DNA of 64,000 bases from Atrina japonica. Lineage: Eukaryota > Mollusca > Bivalvia > Pterioida > Pinnidae. Positions within the stretch are counted from its first letter, which is position 1, and each line of letters begins with the position of its first letter. Shown piece after piece: positions 15,239 through 30,200 of this stretch. The notes beneath the pieces were generated by a model, which did no database searches, was not told the origin of the DNA, and worked only from the letters and a program-made list of their open reading frames with translations. Location: contig BROG01000533.1 of assembly GCA_030159075.1 (NCBI GenBank), positions 310,001 through 374,000 of the forward strand. The letters are read 5' to 3'. The translations under genes were made by a program, and so were the position numbers.

Positions 15239-18200
15239 TTAATTAAAGGTATTGTTTGATTCACATAATATGGCAGGGTGGAGTAACCTTTTGATTATCA
15301 TACGGATGATCCTACTTACTTTTTAGTTATGGCAATCTTCACGAGAAAAATATTATACTATTTTTATATAGAACAATAGCATGTACAGTTTGTATTCTAC
15401 AACTGAAGATAGTTTATTCTATAATTTACTAGTTTTTGTGTTACATACATATATGTTTCTTATGTTTTGTTTCATTTACAGGAAAGTATTTTGAGTGAAA
15501 GCAGTATATTGGATGATGATGCTGTTACTGCCAGTGCACCTCCTGGACCATCCAGCGGTCGTCGTCCTAAATCTGTTCCCGTCCAATTGACACGTCGTGG
15601 AGAGGTATACCAATATGACTTATATCTACTACACAACTGCCACTAATGTGCTGATAGTTAATATTCCTTTGTCACCAACACACATTTCAGAAAAAAATGT
15701 CATTATTACTTTATGATATTCAGAAAAATTCAGAAATTTTACAAATTTTACATTTTCTTTGAGTTAGTGGTTGGAAGTAAAAGCTGCTAGCCAATGAACA
15801 AGTTTACCAACTGAAAGGTTTTTTAAAAGAATTTCAACATATCATCATATATATTTTTCATTGAAATATTCAAGCTTTTTCAGGTCACTTAAGTTAATCA
15901 GATGGGCTCTTGTGTAGTAGTTTTGTCAAAGTATTCTAAATTATGTGTAATCTACATGTCTCTGTATCCCTGTTCCCCATACACCAATGCACAAATATGT
16001 TCTCTATATAAACGTGATAAATACCAGGTCAGACCATAAGTAGGGTGACAGTTGTTTTAACAAGCTATGAAGATATGTATTGACTTTTTTATCATACTGA
16101 TTCAAAAAGTTTCTAGTCTAGATATTAAAGAATATTGCTAATTTTATCCCTGCAAGACTACTTGAAAAACTACCAAAGCTTATGTTACAGATATTACATA
16201 TCTATGGTTATGGATATTTTGTGGTTTAATATCAACCCAAGAATCTTTCACTTAGTATTTCACCAGCTGTAGGTGAAGTGCTGTGAATTTTTACCTATGC
16301 TAAGAACTCTGCCATTGCAGTGAAAAATAGCGTGCTACACTCACCCAGTGTGACACAAGATTTCATTTTCAAGTCTAATATGAGTGTCTGTTTTGATTAC
16401 TTGTTATCAGTCTGTCTACATGTTCTATCTTTTTGCTTTGGGAGTACATGTGTGAAATTATGATTGCTCCACAAATTTACCTAATATAGCAGCACTCAAA
16501 GCTGATTTCTATTGAAAACCTTAAAAGAAATATGTCTGTTGTGAGGGGAAAGGGGGGTTGTTTCAAAACATTTTTTATTATTATCATTTAAAAGTAAATT
16601 TTCTTAAAGTTTATATAACAGCTTTAAGATTGGATTAAAATATATCTTTGCTGTTATGGATTCTTTTTGTACAACAATAATTTCTAAGTGTTCTGGTGAT
16701 TTTCAGATAAACTCTGGTTTGAGACCGCCGTCCAGAAATATCAAGACCAGTCCCGCTTTATTTACACTTGAACGAGTTATGAAGAGTTTCCGTGCACGGA
16801 GTCAGCTACTCGTTAGTCGACTTGAGGATAGTGATGAGGTTGTACATCAGACATTTGATGAAGATGAAAATCAGCGTCCAGCTGGTGGTGGTGAAGTTGG
16901 AAGTAGTCTGTGAGTTTTTTTAAAGGATACCTTGAGTTGGGTGTCCATTGTGATCATAATCATTTTTAAAACTTCTTCAGGAAAAAAAAATTCTTCAAAC
17001 TGGGTGTGTAGCAATTTCATGATCCCTTGGTCCTGGGTTGTGTAGCTGAAAACCCAGGTATCTATTTGGGCACTTTCAGCTTCTTGTTCTCTCCTCATGT
17101 TATTTTGATTTTTTTTTCTTTTTTCTTTCTCTCTCTTTCACTCAATTAATCATAGATGTCTCTCTCCACATTGGATATTTGTTGTCCAGTATCCATCAAT
17201 TCATATTCAGTCAGTATATTTAAAAACCAGCCAGTCAGATGATCCTGGCTCTTTTAGGACTTCTGTTGTTTGTTAATTAATAATTATAATAGTGGGAAAT
17301 TATAAACAAAATAGAAAATAATCAAAAGATTGATATCTGCCAGGATTCTATAGTCTCTTCTGCTTTTCTCTAGAGTTCCTCTGTGACTGAATGGTTCTAA
17401 ATCACGAGACCTCTGATCCCTAGTGGCCATGGTTTCAAGCTCACTGCAACTGAAGCTGATTATATTGGAAAGCTTGTCACTTTACTTGTGGAAGGCCATT
17501 AATCTTTTTTCTTATTTTTTTTTGGGGGGGGGGGTTGTAACCTTGGATCAGTTGCACTGAAGGACAACCCAACCCTAACTTTGTCCATAGACACCATAAA
17601 CATAGACTTAACTTTAACTTGAGTCACAATTTTGATTACTTGTATGTAGTTTCAGTTTCACTAAAGGTGGTAAACATATGCTTACACACTAACCTACACT
17701 TAGTTATGTGTGACGTTTGGTGCAGACGTAGACTCGGGCGTGATTTTATACATAGGAAGAAAGATACGACCACGAGTGAAACTCATTTTAGACATAAGTT
17801 ATGAGTGGGTCTATATTGACGTCTACACATAAAGTTACAACTTTTTATGAAACTGTCCCCAGGTCTTGTCCACAACTGTATAACTGAAAAATTGTTTTGT
17901 ATTGCATAAAACGTACACAGACTATAATGTAAGTTTACAATTTTACAGAGGAGATGGAAAATTTGGAAGAAAAGGCACCTACAAAGTAAGGCGTCCAGGT
18001 CAGAAGACAGAAGAAAACAAAGAAAATAATTCTAATAATATGAACATTCCAGAAATACATATCCACAAATCTGGTGAGTTCTGACTTAAAATACAGTTAT
18101 ACAAATAAATTCAGCTTATAAACTGTAAGAATGAGTGGTCATAAATTCCTGAAAAATCAGTGTGGTTGTTCATTTGACTGTTTTCCATACTTCGTATGTT

Positions 18201-21200
18201 CCATTCATATTATTTAGTTGTATGAAGACAACATCAACAAGGTATGAAGTACCTTAAATTTTTACCTATGCTATGGGGATTTGCCAGTGAGATAAAATGT
18301 AGAGTTATCATTTAACCATATAACATATTCTACAAATTTTTACAGCTGCCAGAATGAGTGTCTCCTCTTCTGCTGGAGATGTTGGTTTCGAGACAGTGGA
18401 AGAGAGGATGAGGAAAAGTATAAATACTCAGAGAAAAATAAAAGAATCCCAACTCAAGATGTCTGATGCACATCAAAAGATGAGAGATTTATCCATCAAC
18501 ATCAGGTAGATTAACATACTTCTGTACTATGTCTTCATGAGTACAGATATGTCAAGTCTGGAAAATTTAGTGCACCAATGCAGCTTATTGAGATCCATCA
18601 TAGCTGTATTACAGGACTTTTTCTGCTAATTTTGGGAAAATGCCATTGGCGACAAATTTGGGAATTTTATTGTGAATATGTGTCAAATTGGGAAAAATAG
18701 TTCGCACATATGTAAGTCTAGATGTGATGGACATTTCACCAAGAATTATTTCATTTTTTAATTAGTTATGGTCTGTAGACCAAATCAGGTATTTTTTCAT
18801 CAAGTTGGGAAAAATTTGCATCGGCCCCATGGAGATTATAGAAAAATACTTGTTATATGTTGTATGTACTGCACTGTTGTACAAATTGTAGCAAGAAATT
18901 ATTGATGTCTCATTGTTAGTTATGTTTGTATACTATTGTAGTTTCATTTTTCTGTATTAGTGTAAATGCTCAATTTTAAAAATTAAAAGTATTGATAGGA
19001 TTAATTGACCATTTTTGGTTGAATTATTTTAAGAATAATATTTAAAATTTTTAATATTTGATATTTTAAGCTATATAATGCTGTCAGATAATACACTGAT
19101 GAAAAAATGTATTTTTTTTGTTGTTGTGTGACATTCCGCCAAGAATTTTTCTCTGATGTGGAGATGTCAACAGCTTTAGGTGAAGTGCCACAAATTTTGG
19201 CACGTGCTATGGACTGACACCATTGCAATGAGGGGGTCTTTATAATGCCAGGCATTCTGTGACAAGGCATCTCAGTTTAAGTCTCTGCTGAAAGACTCCA
19301 AATTCTTGTAGCGACAGCTATATCTCATAAAGACATCAAATATCTGTCATCCTTGAATAACTTAAAGGCTTGGTTAGTTTACATGTTTGAGATAGAGGTT
19401 TCTTTAACTCACAGACTCCTAAAACCACATTTGGACTCAACCCTTTCAAAGAATGGTAAAGTCCACTATCATAATTCAGGTGTGTTTGATTTGAAGTAAA
19501 AAATTTTACAATAATTTTATTTGTAATTTTAACTGGCTCAATCCTGAAGAAGAACAGTTGACCATTCTGTTTATTGACTTGGACAATTTTGGCCACATGG
19601 ATTGTTGAGTTAATCTGCAGTTTGAAAATGAATTAACATGATCGCAGCTGTGACATATTCTCCCAGTTGAGGTGTTTAATGAGGTTTCCATTCATTAAAA
19701 ACAAATCCATATTTTTATAGGGATCCATACTGTGCTAAAATATAGCTAATTTGTAGAATGTCACTCCGTTATTATTTTTACTGATTTTCAGAATGTAAAT
19801 TTTCATCAATATGTTTAAGTTGTGAATATAATTTCAGAATGAAAGAACAGCTGATTCGAGAACTGGTAAAAACTGGCAAAGATGCCGAGACCATGAATAA
19901 GCAGTATGCTGATAAAATCAAGGCTTTAGAAAAAGTAAAATATTTTACTGGTTATATTTGAGTCATGTGAAAAATTGTTCAGTTAAATGGCATTGCCTTC
20001 GGTTATTAAATTTCTTGTTCTGTTACATATTTTGTCTGTTAGGTTTCTTGAGCATCACATCTGTTGTCTTTAAAAATCAAATTGTGGTCAACATTCTGCT
20101 ATATTTGCTAGAGTTATGGGACTTTTCTTGACTGGCCTTGCTCTTGGGGATATATTGCATCCTGTTAGTATTTGAAACCTGTACTACAATATCACAAAAT
20201 ATAATAATTATATCAGCTGAAAGAAATCAGTATGCATAAAACTTTTCTGAGTGATGTTGTAAATTATCTTTTTTTTAGGAAAGAGAGAAGGTCAAATCAG
20301 AACTGGAAGAATCACACAAACTGTTACAGGATGTTGAAGTTGGCAAACACCATGAGAAAGTAGAAAAGTTGAAGCTACAACAGTAAGTTATTCTGTTATT
20401 TCAAATCTATATTAAATATAAAAAAATATCTACCCCTCCCTTCCCTTCATTCCCTTCACAAAACTTTGATAAAATTTACCATACACTTGTCTTTTATCCT
20501 CACCAAATTCATGTTCTCACAAATTTCCTTAATACTTATGAAATAACCTCAACCTATGCATAGAATCTGAAATAAATCAAGTGTTTCATGGTACAGGTTA
20601 AATGTCAAAGGTCAAGGTCATTTAAACAGTACATATACATGTGTTGGTGCATTCGTCTATAATTGTGTTTATGATTTGCATATATGTATTAAATGTGTCA
20701 CAATTGCCTTCATTGAAATTCATCCTCGCAATGTAAATTTCTTTTAAGATTTCTTTAAATTACAAATTTAAGTTATATTTCATTTGCAAATAAGCAGTTA
20801 TTGTTGGTGTTTTCTCGTCAGTCCATCCATTCTTCTATGTCTATTTGCATTATCTGTAATACCGAAATTGAGGAGAGTTGAGTTAAGATATAACAATATC
20901 AGGATAAAACTTATACATACATCTGTTATTAGCCATATAATTTTGTCTGGATCTATCTTATTAAAAACTGATCTCTCACTGCTCCTGTTTTCTGATATTC
21001 TGCATAGAGGATCTAAAACAATCTGCCATGGGTCACATGCGAATCCTCTCCACGACATATCAGAAAACAGGAGGGATGAGAGATCGGTTTTTAATCAGAT
21101 TGTTTCTTAGTATGTTTAATGTTCTTTCTGTTTCCTAGCAAGTAGAATTCTCTAGGTTGGAATCTGGATTGGAATTTTAACTGTTTTTACACAGACTGAC

Positions 21201-24200
21201 AGTAAATGTTTCTTTAGTAGACAAACAGGATTAGAGGTAAAAGACAGGTCTTGGTTGAGATTTAAATCCCAATGTTGTACATTGTTATTTTAATAGTTCC
21301 TCATGCCTGTGACTTGAGATCTATTTAAGTTAATACTTTGTGCCACAGCTTAATGCTGATACGGTGCAATTTGTCTTTAAAGACCACTCTCACAAAAGAA
21401 CTCCTGTCTTTTGAGATAACATTCTGAAAAGCACATTGTTAAATAATCCTTCAAATAAAACCTCTTTTTAGAGACCACCTGTCTTTAGAGACAACATTTC
21501 AGTGACAGATGGGATGGTCTCTCAAGACAGGTTCCACTGTATCTAAATGATACACAAAACAAGTATTAGAAACTCCCTACTGATAATCATTTCTTATAAA
21601 GACAATAATTCCCAGCCTCTCATTGATCTGTTGATTTCACATATCATTGCCACAAATTCACACCCCTACCACTTTGGACTTAAATCTTGAGATATAGACT
21701 GTAAGACTTATATGTATTCAAATCACACACATGCCTCCCCGATGCTTGATTTTACACATGTTACACTTTCAACTTATTCCTAGGTTGAAGAAGCAGTGAG
21801 TAAATGATGTCTGATAATGCAGTGTTTTATGTGTGTTTCTGTTTTTCTCTTTGTATACTGTTTAACTGTTATAAAGTTTGTCATACAAATTTATCCCATA
21901 TCTTCAGCCTAAAACTGCCATAAAACTTTACTATTTACGTAAGTTTGAGAATTTGTTAAACTTTGCCTCAGCAGCCAATCGAATTTAAGGATTTTCTCAA
22001 CTTGACTCTTGCAGCCAATCAGATGTCAGATTTTTTCAAATCAGTATTGGCAGCCAATCATATTTCAGAACTTGCTGAAGTTCAGTCAAATCTCAGACTT
22101 CTGTAGATTTTCAAGTTTTATGGAACTGGATTCAGGGACTAGTAAGGGATATATCAGATTTAATCTGTCTTTATGCCTCTCTATTTTTGTTTGTTTGTTC
22201 ACACCTTTATCTTTAATCTTGACCATAACATCAAAAACAAGAAATGTGATAAACTGCATGCATTTTGATACTAATAAAGATATGTCTGCACTGTTTTCAG
22301 TAAGTAACCTTTTGACCTACTTAATATGAATATTTTTTTAGAGATTTCAAAAAAAACATAAACACACCGTAATCTATATAAAATTCATCAGTATGCACCA
22401 AGATATTTAAGTCAAATAGTGTTAATTTGTTTATTAATGTATCATGAAATAATAAGTAACGCACATGTGTATGTGTGTGTGTACACGTGTGTGTGTGTGT
22501 GTGTGTATGTGGGTGTGTGAGCGTGTGTGCGTGCGTGCATGCATGTGTGTTTTCATGCCCTATTATTAGTTCTCAAAAAATCAAACACCTTTTGGTAGAC
22601 CGTTGTATTAAGATAAGTTTGATATTTTGTGTAACATTTATAAGGTGGTGAAAATTTGTCTAAAAAATGAGTTGTTCTAATACCATCATGTATAGTATAG
22701 GGAGTTTTCATTTGTAGTAAGTTTCTGAGTCAATGTTTTTATTAAAATGAAACAATGTCGAGATATGTTACAGAATCTCAATGTTTTTATGCTGTGATGT
22801 GATCTATGGTGAGAAGTCAACAGATCTTAGCTAAGGGTGATAAGATCTAGGTGGAGTACTTAATAGATCCATGAGTCCATGGTGCAGTTGTTAATAGATC
22901 TAAAGTTAAGATGATTTGATCTAGGCGGAGCAGTCAACAGATCTTAGGGTGATTAGATCAAGTTGGAGTACTTAATAGATCCTCCATGGTGCAGTAGTCA
23001 GTAGATCTAAACTTAAGGTGATGTGATCTAAGTGGAGGAGTCAACAGATCTTAGCCAAGGGTGATAAGATCTAGGTGGAGTACTTAATAGATCCATGAGT
23101 CCATGGTGAAGTAGTCAATAGATCTAAACTTAAGTTGATGTGATCTAGATGGAGCAGTCAATAGATCTTAGCCAAGAATGATAGGATCTAGGTGGAGTAC
23201 CTAATAGATCTTAATTTAGGGTGATGAGTCCATGGTGCAGTAGTCATTAGATCTAAATTTAAAGTGATCAGATTAATGGTGATTAGGTGTTTATGAAACA
23301 GATTGTTGACCTTAGTGGTGAAGTCCCAGGATGCAGGTAGCTAGGAGTACAGCATCAGTAATCTCATGTAGTTGATCCTGAGTAATGGTGAGATTATTTA
23401 TGTATGTTATACATGTAGTTTGGCTTGAAGCAGGGCTCAAAATAAGCACTGGTCCATTGGCCCGTGGCCAGCAAAACACAGGGCGGGCCAGTAATTTTCT
23501 CATCTGTACTGGCCCCATTGTCCAGTAAAAGAAATAAAGATCAAGTGTAAGTGTTTTTTCAATAATCGTTACACATATGCATATCTTACCAAATAATCTA
23601 TTTCATCTTTTATACAAACTGAAAATAAGTTGTCTTGTCCCTACATTTAATAGCTGGTTATTCTTTATCTAGATATATCATATACATATTTCTGTTGAGT
23701 TATTTGTGGGCCATTATAGGTTTGATAAGGCCAGTAGATTTTTATGCTACTGTCCCTGTGTACCACTTGGGGGAAAACTTTAAATTGAAGCCCTGCTTTA
23801 AAGCTTTTTCCATCTAATATTAATGCTTGCTGAAATGTCAAAACTGTCTTGCAAATTTCTGATATAAATTTTATCATTAACAGAGAGTACAGAAAGAAAA
23901 TAGAGGCTGCTAAAGCAAAAATGTCAGCCATCCAAAAGAAACAGAAGGAAACGGAGAAAATTGCCAGTTTCTCTCAACAAAACAGCAAGAAGTAAGATAT
24001 TTTACTGACATTAATTCCCAATTAATTAAATTGTATGTATATTGATTAGTCTATCTTATTTAAAACTGATCTCTGATTGCTCACATTTTCTGATATGTCG
24101 TGTTATGGAAGATCTAACGAAAAACAACTAGGGGTCACATATTCAGTTCATCCAATGAAGATCTTTTTTTTTAATAAAGAAATGGTTAGTCCACAGAATT

Positions 24201-27200
24201 CATTCAAAGCATCTTTGGTAATTAAATCCTATCCAAGGTTATGAAAGTCTACCTTTGAATTTTGTTTGTTCAGTGTTGTTTATGTTTACATCCTTTTAGT
24301 ATTTGATAAACTTTCAAGATCATTGTACCACATTTTGATAACATGTAATTTAGCAGGACACATATAAAAGGTCACTCACATGTGACCCCTAGCCAGAAAC
24401 CGTTAGATCTCCCAGGGATATCAGAAAATGAGAGGGATCAGAGATTGGTTTTTAATTAGCATGATTAGATTGGTGGATTAGTAAGTGTTCAAATGTAAAG
24501 GTGGGTTTTAAAGATTTATCAAGATTGTAGTTATGTGTCTTTCCATGTACATTGTATGTGTGTATGTACATGTGTAGGTGAATTAATAAGTGAATTATAT
24601 GTGTATGTACATGTGTAGGTGAATTAATAAGTGAATTATATGTGTATGTACATGTGTAGGTGAATTGATAAGTGAATTATATGTGTATGTACATGTGTAG
24701 GTGAATTAATAAGTGAATTATATGTGTATGTACATGTGTAGGTGAATTAATAAGTGAATTATATGTGTATGTACATGTGTAGGTGAATTGGTGAGTGAAT
24801 TATATGTGTATATACATGTGTAGGTGAATTGGTGAGTGAATTATATGTGTATGTACATGTGTAGGTGAATTGATAAGTGAATTATATGTGTATATACATG
24901 TGTAGGTGAATTGGTGAGTGAATTATGTGTATATACATGTGTAGGTGAATTGGTAAGTGAATTATATGTGTATATACATGTGTAGGTGAATTGGTAAGTG
25001 AATTATATGTGTATGTACATGTGTAGGTGAATTGGTGAGTGAATTATGTGTATATACATGTGTAGGTGAATTGGTGAGTGAATTATATGTGTATGTACAT
25101 GTGTAGGTGAATTGGTGAGTGAATTATATGTGTATGTACATGTGTAGGTGAATTGATGAGTGAATTAGTATGTATATGTGCATAAGTATTTATGCTTTTT
25201 TTGCACCTGTGTAGTAAGATAAACTTCACCTTAATGTTCTACAGTATTGACAGAAATTATTACAGTTTAAAATTCTTGTGATCTTCTAGAATTCAGGATT
25301 TAGAAGTACAAGTTGAAAAGATGAAATCACAACAAGACAATTTACAGAAACGTTTAAAAGATGAATCAGATAAGAAAGGCAAACTAGAGGTAATTAACAA
25401 TTTAGGTTTTATCTTTTTTTTTCTCAGTTGTTAACTTGTAACGTAGAATATTATATTTTCTCATTTGGCTGACCTATATTTGAGTCATCATTCCATGTAC
25501 AGTGTAACTTGCATATAACGACCCCCTTAGGGACAGAAGAAAATTGGTCTTTATAGGGAGGTGGTCTTTATATAGTGGTTGATTTGTACACTAATGGTAC
25601 TATTAGGGACAACAACAAAATGGTCTTTGTGACCAGGTGGTCTTTATACACAGGTGGTCGCTATAGCAGATTTTACTGTATTGTATTATCGTTAGTTATA
25701 TTAGTCAATCACAATGACTTGTTTATTTGTCTTCATCTTTGATACATCACTTGGCGACCATATAGTGGTACAGCACTCAACTCTCAAGTGGGAAGTTTTA
25801 GGGTGAAGTACTGTTCAGTAGTAAGTTGTCTTTCTTACACAGGTAAGTGATGAGCTTGGCATTTGAAGAGAATGTCATGAGCTGTTGAGATGAAAACAAA
25901 GGTCCATTCTGCATCTGGTACTTACTGTAGAACTATTATTGTATAGCCGACGACATCTCTATACATTTTTTGTAAGTGACTGGACATGAATAATGTCGAC
26001 TATCACCGTAGGTAACATTAAGTATCTGTCAAAAATTGAACACTTTTGAGTCTTACAAATCAGGCATTACCTCTGTCTTATTATTTCTTGTTTTCTGATT
26101 TTATAAACAGAAAGACATGCAGAAAGAATCACAAAAAGTTAAAGAATTGTTGAAGAAGAATGAACAACAACAGAAAATGCTGAAAAGGAAAAATGAAGAA
26201 ATAGCAGCAGCACAAAGAAAACTACGCAATGGATCATTTCCTCCAATACAAATGTAGGTTTTATCAGTGGATCATTTCCTCTAATACAAATGTAGGTTTT
26301 ATCAGTGGATCATTTCCTCCGATACAAATGTAGGTTTTATCAGTGGATCATTTCCTCTGATACAAATGTAGGTTTTATCAGTGGATCATTTCCTCTGATA
26401 CAAATGTAGGTTTTAACAATGGGTCATTTCCTCTAATACAAATGTAGGTTTTATCAGTAGATCATTTCCTCCAGTACAAATGTAGGTTTTAACAATGGGT
26501 CATTTTGTCTAATACAAATGTAGGTTTTAACAATGGGTAATTTCCTCCAGTTCAAATGTAGGTTTTAACATTGGGTAATTTCCTCCAATACAAATGTAGG
26601 TTTTATCAGTGGATCATTTCCTCTGATACAGATGTAGGTTTTATCAGTGGATCATTTCCTCCAATACAAATGTAGGTTTTAACAATAGGTCATTTCCTCT
26701 AATACAAATGCAGGTTTTATCAATGGATCATTTCCTCCAGTACAAATGTAGGTTTTAACAATAGGTCATTTTGTCTAATACAAATGTAGGTTTTAACAAT
26801 GGGTAATTTCCTCCAGTACAAATGTAGGTTTTAATAATGGATCCTTTCCTCCAATACAAATGTAGGTTTTATCAGTGGATCATTTCCTCCAATACAAATG
26901 TAGGTTTTATCAGTGGATCATTTCCTCCGATACAAATGTAGGTTTTAACAATGGGTCATTTCCTCTAATACAAATGTAGGTTTTAACAATGGATCATTTC
27001 CTCTGATACAAATGTGTAGGTCATTTTCCTCTATACAAATGTAGGTTTTATCAGTTCATTTCCTCTAATACAAATGTAGGTTTTATCAGTGGATCAGATA
27101 ACAAATGTAGGTTTTAACAATGGGTCATTTCCTCTAATACAAATGTAGGTTTTATCAGTGGATCATTTCCTCCAGTACAAATGTAGGTTTTAACAATGGG

Positions 27201-30200
27201 TCATTTTGTCTAATACAAATGTAGGTTTTAACAATGGGTAATTTCCTGCAGTTCAAATGTAGGTTTTAACATTGGGTAATTTCCTCCAGTACAAATGTAG
27301 GTTTTAATAATGGGTCATTTCCATCAATACAAATGTAGGTTTTATCAGTGGATCATTTCCTCTGATACAAATGTAGGTTTTAACAATGGGTCATTTCCTC
27401 TAATACAAATGTAGGTTTTAACAATGGATCATTTCCTCCAATACAATTGTAGGTTTTAACAATGGATCATTTCCTTTAATACAAATGTAGGTTTTATTAA
27501 TGGATCATTTTCTCCAATAAAAAGTCGGGTTTTAACAATATATCATTTCCTCTGATACAAATGTAGGTTTTAATAATGGCTCATTTCTTCTTATACAAAT
27601 ATAGGTTTCAACAATAGATTATTTCCTCTAATTCACATGCAGGGTTTAACAATGGATCATTTCCATCATTTGAAGTGTAAATGTGATACATATGTTATAT
27701 GATGTATGGATAAAACAACCCCATTTAAGTTCAAAGTACCTTCAACTTTCACCATTGTTTCCACTCTATTTTGAGGCTTCAATAAACATTTCTTTAAAAA
27801 TCTGTATAAAAGGGCTAGTTTACTGGCAGTTTATCATGTAAAATTAATTCATCTAAATATTACTTGCTAGGAATTTAGAAATAACTATAATTTTACATAA
27901 AAAAGAAATGCTGATTTGTCTAGAACAAAAAAAAACAAAAAACAAAAACAACTTTAATGCTATATTATCATGATCTTATGATATTTTGTTTCAGCAACTG
28001 ATGATCCTGAAATTTTGAATTACTTATATATGTTATCAATTACTGCCCCTGGTAAGTAAATTGTCCATAAAGGGAAATGAACAACTTTCATAGATAAACT
28101 TTATTAGCCAAACATAACATGCATTAAGAAATACAATTTATATTTATCAAAAACTGCAGAATTGAAATTTGTATTTTGTAATAGCAATGTGACTTTGTGT
28201 GTCAAACATTTGTAGGGATGACATGGACAAGATTGAAGAGCAGAAACGTTGGCTAGATAATGAGGTAGAGAAAATCGTGGAACAGAGGCGACAAGTTGAG
28301 GAATTACAAGAGGTACATTATTTATCTATTTACTTATATACTTACTTTAGATATGAATGTTGGAACTTAATTGATATATTATAAATAATTCAAGTATATT
28401 ATAAGTATATAATATCTAGACATTCCAATAAATCAAGGTTACAGCTTCAAATGTCTCAATCCCTGTAAAGTTTAGTTTGAAGTCCTATAATTGCCCACCA
28501 TTCACATAATAACGATAGGTGACATGTATTCCAACTTTCTGACTGCTTGTTGAAATTATAAGTCCTGGCTTTTTTTTTTGGCAAGTTCCACAAAAATAGA
28601 CTGAGAACAGACTGCTCAAGCCAAAGCTGAACTAAAAATAGTTTTACCTGATTATAAGCATTTTCAGAATACTTGCTTTCCCCTCGCGAGGAGTCGCTGA
28701 GGTGATATAGGGATCTGCCCGTACATACTATATTTGTCCGGAGCATAACTTTCAAACCATGCCTAATAATTTCATCAAACTTCATACACGTCAATACCAC
28801 ATCGAGGCGGAGTGCAGTGTGCAAGAACCGTAACTCTTGCTTCCGTTTATACAGAGTTATTCCCCTTTGTAAAAAAAATTAATTTTTCCCTTGTCTGGAG
28901 CATAACTCTCAAACCATGCATGATAATTTCATCAAACTTCATACAAGTCAAGACCTATTTCAGGACTTCAACTACAAACCCAGTTGAGCATCAATTTGGT
29001 GTTAATAAACAGATCACATTCTACTTGTGTCAGCTTGTTCAATTCATAATTCATGTTCATCATCACGATTCTGCCACAAGGGGATTAATATTGTCTGTGA
29101 TGCCATGTTTTATAAATCTTATTCATATTTTTCATTCATGTCACCAGAATGTATGTAATATTAGGCAAAGTAAAAAAATACTTCTGGTTCTCAGACACCG
29201 CCTCGCGCAGAAAGAAATCGCAGATGAAACCATTTTATTCACATTTCATAAAAAAAATACTGCATGTGGCAAGTACAAATGTTAATCATTTCAAAAGGCT
29301 TAAGTTTCGAAAATGATCCATTTCCTTCTTTTTGTAGTTCAGAATGCATTTCTAAAACCCAATTAGAAACTAAAATAATTATTTTATTGACAATTCAACA
29401 TGTAAATCTTTACCTCATGCTCGAAAATGTCACAGAACACATCGTGTGTTTTCTGCTGTTGCTTGCAGTTTATGGAGGAAGTGGAAGTTGGGTTTTAAAT
29501 GAAAGAAGCGATACTGAACAGAACTGAATTTCAGGATGTGTTAAAATGATGATACATGTAACACTATATAGTTTATAAAAGTTTTAAAATCTGAATTAAA
29601 TGTAGGTGAATGATAAAAGTAAAATTAGTTACTGTAAATAAAAGTTATAATGAAATACATAAAACTGGTTAGCTATTGTTTTCAAAAATGAAGCTTTTGG
29701 AATTTGCATTGATTTTTAGACACATCGTAGTTATATTTTGTACAGCTTTGTAAATTAGTAATGATAATGATTGATGATAATTATAACGATGCATTTACAA
29801 TTTTTTTCTTGTAGTTTCAAAACATTTTTTTATTTTGATAAATATATAATCTTTTATCTATTTTATATTTTTGTTGATATTTCAGTTTTAAAACCAAGTG
29901 AACAAGACAATCACACAACTTTTCGTTACAATTTATTGAAGAAGGTCTCAGTTTTGGGGTTTTTTTTTTGGTTATATAAAGTCTTCTTATTTTCTTGCCT
30001 TCAAGGTATATAAACAATAATTTTGAAATAGTAAATAAAAATTAAATACCTACCTACCTTGCCCATTTTGGAAGGCGCTAATTGTCTGAGAACCAGATAT
30101 TTTTTTTTACATGGCCTTATTTTCATGTTTTTCACTTTAGGAACTGAAGAAAAGAGAGCACATCGTAGCAAAGAAAGAGTCTGTGTTAGCAGAAAAGAGT

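Larger units (their letters stand above)
9825..15481 (+). other. Longest KIF27 intron, repeat-filled
   Basis: 5.7 kb with no exon I can support. It holds the 50-bp minisatellite (10080-11218), a TIR element (12280-12517), an imperfect inverted-repeat element (12671-12862), an element with inverted ends (13500-13708), a possible tRNA-derived SINE at about 15019-15095 (A-box-like GGTAGCTCTGTTGTACAAGC, B-box-like AGTTCAAATTCC), and an (AT)n run. Confidence 0.65.

Noticed and set aside
20784..21110. 108-codon ORF on the + strand
   Set aside because: It is a translation through an inverted-repeat element (20959-21095); the overlapping minus-strand ORF is its mirror.
28812..29285. 157-codon ORF on the + strand, longest in the window
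   Set aside because: It lies in a KIF27 intron across dispersed repeat sequence with duplicated 'ggagcataactctcaaacc' blocks. No recognisable domain and no splice support.
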